A stretch of DNA of 64,000 nt from Combretum micranthum (Eukaryota > Streptophyta > Magnoliopsida > Myrtales > Combretaceae). This document shows positions 60,800-64,000 of the stretch, one piece after another (the first letter of the stretch is position 1; each line of letters begins with the position of its first letter). A program made the position numbers and the translations under genes. The stretch covers positions 930,001 through 994,000 of the forward strand of contig JAMXBD010000023.1 of assembly GCA_024138025.1 (NCBI GenBank), written 5' to 3'. Under the pieces are notes generated by a model. The model did no database searches. It saw only the letters and a program-made list of their open reading frames with translations, and had not been told where the DNA came from.

Positions 60800-63700
60800 A
60801 ACTGTATGTTTCATTTGAGAGGATAATTATTCAATTCCTCTCTCACTTTGCATCAAGTTGTCGTTACCATATGTACTTACACTTTAAATACTAAATAACA
60901 ATTAGTTATGTACTTTTAGAAAACATGATGAACAACAATTTATGTTTTAACCCACATAAAATGCTATCTAGTGATTTATTTATTATCGTGTCGTAAATAT
61001 ACCTATTTTAGAGGCATAATCATCCTTTCTTGGTAATAAATATTTTACTATTACAATAAGGTTATAATAGATATTTTACTTTTATTTTTAATAATTTTTT
61101 CACGTAATATGGATGTTATAACTATTATATTCTTTCTTATTTAATATATTGAAATGAATGAGCTATAAACTTTTATTTTTTAATTCATATTCCTCCATCT
61201 CTATCTCTCTCTCTCTCTCCATTGAAGGTTCTTCATAAACTATAGTGTTAAGGGATGACCCCCCTCCCTCCAAATCTTCGTTCAAATGTTATCCATCCTA
61301 GATATGCAAGTCATTACTACTAATCGCTATATTTGCAAATCTATCATTTGTTTATATATCAAATCGAGGCACTTTTTACCATTCTCAACATTACTAATAG
61401 TATTACATTTCCATCAATGCAAGTCATGTTTATAGATTTTGTTGGTTTGAAGAGCATGGAGATCAAGTTAATATTGCTTACTTAGTAATATCTAACATAA
61501 GCTGCTTTTTTTATTTATTTGTTGTTTTTTTACTTCTATTTGCTTTCATCCCTTACATGGGATATGTTATCCTTTTCTAGAGATTTAGTTGGCTAGGTTT
61601 CATTCTATATGGAGAAATAACGGTATCTCTTATATGGAGACATTTTGATTGTATATGAGATGTGCCTAATCATATTGATGGGTTTTTTTTCAACGCAACC
61701 TTTCATTCGCTATTTTTCTTATATTAATGTATGTAATTATTTTTTATGAATAAAATTCATCTTAATAGAGAAAAAAATGAATGATCTATGAAATAATGCA
61801 AAATGAACTAAGAGGATAGTCTCAATGCTCAATTGTCAAATTATTAATATCTTTTCTCTTTCTTTTTTAAATGGGAATAATGGCAGGTGATGAGCCTATA
61901 CTATTATTTTTTAGCAAATTAGTATCTTATTTTTAAATTTTGGAAAATTAGTGGTTATCTTTTAAAATATGTACAATTTTGATGTCTTTGTTAATAATAT
62001 TAAATTAATTTTTATTTTGATGATTGGATAATGACATGTACTTGGCTAAAAAAAGCCAAAAATTTAAGGATGGGTTCCAAACTATCAAATATTGATAAAA
62101 AATTAAAAGTAAAGACACTTGACCTATCATTATTTTGTCATCAAAATAAACATGCATCAAATATTTTTTAAGAAAGATAATAAATTACACATACTTTAAA
62201 AGTAATGTGCGAATTTGTCAAAATCTAAAGATAATATATTAAATTGCTAAAAATTAAAAGCATAGACACTTAACTTGCCATTATCTCTTTTTAATGCAAG
62301 TAACTCTTAAAAATTGACCACTCTTTCAAAAGTTGTAAAATAGCACTCTAAATTTTAATAAATTGGTAAATAATCCCATATATCTTGATTTTGGTGTGAA
62401 AATACTCTCAAATTTATTAAAATATGCTTTAACATTTTTAAAACTTTGATTCTAATGCATTTTTTAGTTGATAAAGTAAACATCTTTTATGTTGTAAATT
62501 TATCAAAATATAAGAGATTATTTATAACCTTAAAAAGTTCAAAGATTATTTATACCTTCAATGAAGAGATTCATCAATTTATCTAATTCAATGATGTTGT
62601 ACATGTCAAAAATGTTATTATAAACCTAAATAAGCAACTCCTATAATAACCTAGTGAATATAGGATTTTGTAATATTCCAATGTTTCTTTATCTAAACTT
62701 TAAAAATTTCAATTTGTATCATAGTATTATTGCATGGCTTCATTAAAAAAAAAAAAATTCATGTTGTCTTTACAAATAAAACACTTGTCAAATGGTTTAA
62801 ACAGTTTTTTCAAATCCTATAATGAGCATATTGCAAACGGAACAGATCACTAAATATTTAGGTGCAAACACGAACTGTTCCCATTGACTGTTGTCCTTCT
62901 AGCTAAATTCTACCCTTGAAATAGTTAGGTGCTATCATTTAGGGTTTGTAGTTACAAGTCAATTTCAGATAAAGTTTTCTTTGCCATCAAATTCAAATCA
63001 AGTTATAATCTCTAGCTTTGTTTGGTAACTAAAAATGAAAATGGAGAAGAACCCATGCGCCGAAATTTATGGTGGGGGTGGGACGGGAGTAGATAGAAAT
63101 TTTGTTGAAAATAAGAGTGATCTTTGGGTATATCCTTTCTAGTGATTTTATTGCCCTATATAATAAAGGGACAAATGAAAGAAGTTCTCATGTAACATTT
63201 TTTTTTAATGAAAATTCTTGGAGACACTTGTTAGAAATTTCAAACGAAAATTATCTGATTTTTATGCATTTTTATCATAATATGTGTAAATCATAATTAA
63301 AAATGTGAAAAAGTTTTTCATTTTAGACCTCTAATGAGGTATCATAAGTATTCCTGTTACAAGCAATTAAAGGAGCTTCCATAATAAGAATTGCAAAATG
63401 TTTGGAGATTAAATAAACTTGAGTCAAATTTAAATCTTTTCGGTTCGAGTGAAGTACATATCAATATTATTTTATCAAAAGAAAAATACCTTTTTTAGAA
63501 AATATAAGCTAGACTGAATTTAATTGAGTTAAATTTAAGCTTGCCAGGGTTACTTCAAGTTGAATTGAAGTTTAAAATCTTAATTACAATTGAGTCTGAA
63601 CTAAGTTTATTTTATAAAATTTCAAATCAAATTCATGTATAATACCATATCATTTCGATTTGGATAGTCGGTTTAGTTTCGTTTTCAAATCGAACCGATA

Positions 63701-64000
63701 TTGATACCATATCGATGAAAAATTGATAGTTTTATTTATAAACTGACCAAACCGAACTGATACCAATTTGATATCAATAAATTATCGATACAAATTCATA
63801 TAGTTAAAATCCAATACTTATTACCACCCAGCACATGGTAACAAAAATGAAACGAAAACATTCAATCCGCATTTGTGAAAAAAATTGGGAGGGACCCATA
63901 AGCAGCTGTATGTTAATGTGATACGACTCTCTTAATGCCTTCTTTGTTTGACCAGTTTTCTCGAATTAAATGTCGCTCTGGATCGGTGCAATATGAAAAA
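60800..64000. other. AT-rich stretch, no gene seen
   Basis: Contains a (CT)n near 61200-61220, poly-T runs, and at 63640-63790 a hAT-MITE-like interior (ATAGTCGGTTTAGTTTCG, AAATCGAACCGATATTG, AACTGACCAAACCGAAC) without identified termini. 61570-61790 ends with AATAAAATTCATC-like sequence that might be the 3' tail of a retroelement transcript; not supported further. Confidence 0.3.

Noticed and set aside
1..64000. tRNA genes, CRISPR arrays, operons
   Set aside because: No cloverleaf with paired A/B boxes, no regular spacer-repeat structure and no prokaryotic gene organisation was seen on either strand.

Overview
The window looks like AT-rich intergenic DNA from a flowering plant, most likely a eudicot. 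The pointers are one intron-free brassinosteroid receptor (BRI1) gene, Ty1/Copia and Ty3/Gypsy retrotransposons primed by initiator Met-tRNA, Cassandra-type elements whose LTRs carry 5S rRNA-like sequence, and many hAT-like MITEs with 8-bp target duplications. No bacterial-style genes, tRNAs, rRNA units or CRISPR arrays were seen. All identities come from reading the sequence; no database search was run.

Layout. 1-290: possible last exon(s) of a gene running in from the left. 1-6.2 kb: a nest of hAT-like MITEs, four with readable terminal inverted repeats and 8-bp duplications, plus a fold-back MITE. 7.55-11.12 kb: BRI1 on the minus strand, complete in length but broken by one frameshift near codon 83-86. 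11.1-11.55 kb: its short GA/CT-rich leader and promoter. 11.57-17.67 kb and 18.79-26.95 kb: two diverged copies (A and B) of one segment. Each has a tandem array followed by a shared tail. Array A is short and interrupted by a Cassandra element; array B has about nine units of 740-760 bp, most carrying an embedded MITE-like insert of about 205 bp. 27.74-32.25 kb: a Copia element with nearly identical short LTRs but many frame breaks. 35.07-40.46 kb: an older Copia element with 0.7-kb LTRs and a Met-tRNA binding site, inserted into a fold-back MITE. 43.2-44.1 kb: the 5' end of a Gypsy element. 47.8-48.5 kb: another hAT MITE. 48.85-51.05 kb: a minus-strand Copia ruin. 51.09-51.71 kb: a second Cassandra. 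52-64 kb: mostly AT-rich DNA with repeat fragments, microsatellites and two promoter-like islands.

BRI1 is the only host gene that can be named. It encodes the plasma-membrane receptor kinase for brassinosteroids. The rest is a record of successive insertions: MITE in MITE, Copia in fold-back MITE, Cassandra in tandem array. Two decay styles are visible. The Gypsy and 709-bp-LTR Copia remnants carry in-frame stops of the type made by C-to-T change. The young Copia copy is broken almost only by small indels, and BRI1 also has a single small indel, which raises the question of residual assembly errors.
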